Of a stretch of DNA of 64,000 bases, positions 63,001-64,000 are shown one piece after another. Position numbers and translations under genes: made by a program. Under the pieces are notes generated by a model. The model worked only from the letters and a program-made list of their open reading frames with translations, was not told where the DNA came from and searched no databases. The stretch's first letter is position 1; each line of letters starts with the position of its first letter. The DNA comes from Calliopsis andreniformis. Taxonomy: Eukaryota > Arthropoda > Insecta > Hymenoptera > Andrenidae. Location: the NCBI RefSeq assembly GCF_051401765.1, contig NW_027480463.1, forward strand, positions 1,364,001 through 1,428,000. The letters run 5' to 3'.

Positions 63001-64000
63001 AATCCTCAATCATCAATCCTCAGTCCTCAATCCTCAATCCTCAATCCTCAATCCCCAATCCTCAATCCTCAATTCTCAATTTTCAATCCTCAATACTCAA
63101 TCTTAAATGCTCAATCCTCAATACGCAATCTTCAATCCTCAATCCTCAATCCTCAATACTCAATTTCTCAACCCTCAATCCTCAATCCTCAATCCTCAGA
63201 CCTCAAACATCAATACTCGACCCTCAGTCCTCGTCCACAATCCACAACACTCAATCCTCAATACTCAATCTTCAATCATCAATATTCAATCTTCAGTCGT
63301 CAATCCTCGATCCTCAACACTCAATTCTCAAACCTCAATGTTCAACCAGCAATACGCAATCCTCAATCTTCAATCCTCTATCCTCAATCCTCAATCCTCA
63401 ATCCTCAATCCTCAATCCTCAATCCCCAATCCTCAATCTTCAATCCTCAATACTCAATCCTCAATCCTCAATCCTCAATCCTCAATCTTCAATCCTCAAT
63501 GCTCAATACCCAATCCTCAGTCTTCAATCCTCAATCCTCAATCCTCAATTCTCAATCCTCAATCCTCAGTCCTCAGTCCTTAAACCTCAATCCTCAACCC
63601 TCAGCCCTCATCCTCAATCCTCAATCCTCAATCCTCAATCCTCAATCTTCAATCCTCAATACTCAATCCTCAAACCTCGGTACTCATTCTTCAATCCTCA
63701 ATAACCAATCCTCAATCTTCAATCCTCAATCCTCAATCCTCAATTCTCATTCCTCAATCCTCAATCCTCAGACCTCAAACATCAATACTCAACCCTCTGT
63801 CCTCGTCCTCAATCCACAACCTTCAATCCTCAATCCTCAATCTTCAATCATCAATATTCAATCTCCAATCCTCAATCCTCAATCCTCAATCCTCAATCCT
63901 CAATTCCCAATCCTCGGACCTCAAACATGGATACTCAACCCTCAGTCCTCGTCCTCAATCCACAACCCTCAATCCTCAATCCTCAATCTTCAATCATCAA
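57051..64000. repeat. 8,706-bp higher-order unit, copy 2 (cut by window end)
   Basis: Matches 48,345-55,294 at a constant offset of 8,706 up to the last base. Landmarks: 57411, 57695, 58742, 60649 and 62425. I noted fewer than ten substitutions between the copies (for example CAATTGT here near 57,671 and CAATTGC near 48,965; TACCCAATTT near 61,494 and TACTCAATTT near 52,788) and no indel. The rest of the copy lies outside the window. Confidence 0.9.

Larger units (their letters stand above)
1..64000. repeat. Heptanucleotide satellite array, TCAATCC on + strand
   Basis: Every part of the window I read resolves into 7-bp units matching or diverged from TCAATCC. Common variants are TCAATAC, TCAATCT, TCAATTC, TCAGTCC, TCAACCC, TCAAACC and TGAATCC. 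Orientation never changes. The + strand is almost free of G, which arises mainly from variants such as TCAGTCC, TGAATCC and TCGATCC. No stretch of non-heptamer sequence, transposon, tRNA or rRNA interrupts it. The array continues past both window ends. Its size, orientation and nested higher-order repeats suggest eukaryotic satellite DNA; that is inference, since nothing in the sequence identifies the host. No function is assigned. Confidence 0.97.

Noticed and set aside
1..64000. Genes on the - strand
   Set aside because: GGATTGA gives a TGA every 21 bases in each of the three frames, and no long open stretch survives.
1..64000. CRISPR array
   Set aside because: Repeats are 7 bp and contiguous, there are no unique spacers of 25-45 bp between conserved repeats, and no cas gene is present. 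The 140-bp boxes are hundreds of bases apart at uneven distances.
1..64000. Telomeric repeat
   Set aside because: The G-rich, C-free - strand recalls telomeres, but GGATTGA is not one of the common telomere units (TTAGGG, TTTAGGG, TTAGG, TTAGGC), and telomeres do not normally show kilobase higher-order repeats of diverged units. A subtelomeric location remains possible.
1..64000. Rho-independent terminators
   Set aside because: The only T runs are the short ones in ACAGTTTT-like units. With almost no G on the strand no GC stem can precede them.
1..64000. tRNA, rRNA or other structured RNA genes
   Set aside because: A nearly G-free strand cannot form the needed stems, and no conserved tRNA or rRNA motif was seen on either strand.
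1..64000. CENP-B box or other known centromere motif
   Set aside because: I looked for the TTCG....CGGG core pattern and did not see it. Centromere function is neither supported nor excluded by this.

Overview
The whole 64 kb window is one uninterrupted tandem array of a 7-bp unit, TCAATCC on the + strand (GGATTGA on the - strand), with many diverged units. I find no protein-coding gene, RNA gene, transposon or CRISPR array. The array runs off both ends of the window. Long, strand-constant, gene-free arrays with nested higher-order repeats are typical of eukaryotic satellite DNA (heterochromatic, centromeric or subtelomeric). I cannot name the organism from the sequence, and an assembly- or collapse-related origin of some copies cannot be excluded.

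The array has three levels of structure. (1) The heptamer: register is kept over kilobases. It slips only at a few inherited 6-bp units (such as TCATCC, TCGTCC, TCAACC) and 8-bp units. In five box-to-box intervals I checked, these units explain the departure from a multiple of 7 exactly. (2) A 140-bp box of exactly 20 diverged heptamers, recognisable by AATATC and ACAGTTT-like units. I located 58 copies and sorted them into seven subtypes. (3) Higher-order repeats made of boxes plus the heptamers between them, duplicated at many scales: 1,286, 1,444, about 1.9 kb, 2,080, about 2.2 kb, 2,311, 3,592, 5,311 and 8,706 bp.

Layout: family A fills about 1-23,100, with tandem pairs at 1,340-5,443 (2,080 bp), 5,660-8,425 (1,444 bp) and 15,390-20,011 (2,311 bp). 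Family B fills about 23,500-37,920, with a 2.2 kb pair (26,275-30,690), a 1.9 kb pair (about 30,608-34,400) and a 1,286-bp pair (34,480-37,071). An island of family A interrupts B at about 37,921-42,620. Family B then continues to the end, made largely of re-used segments of the 23-37 kb region and an 8,706-bp repeat (48,345-57,050, with a second copy from 57,051 to the window end).

Open reading frames are everywhere on the + strand and absent on the - strand. This is arithmetic: the heptamer reads as the same 7-residue peptide (SSILNPQ) in all three + frames, and gives a TGA every 21 bases in all three - frames. I therefore annotate none of them as genes. The most interesting features are the extreme strand asymmetry (a nearly G-free + strand, so GG every 7 bases on the - strand), the conserved 140-bp boxes, and the record of unequal exchange and long-range segment re-use preserved in the array.
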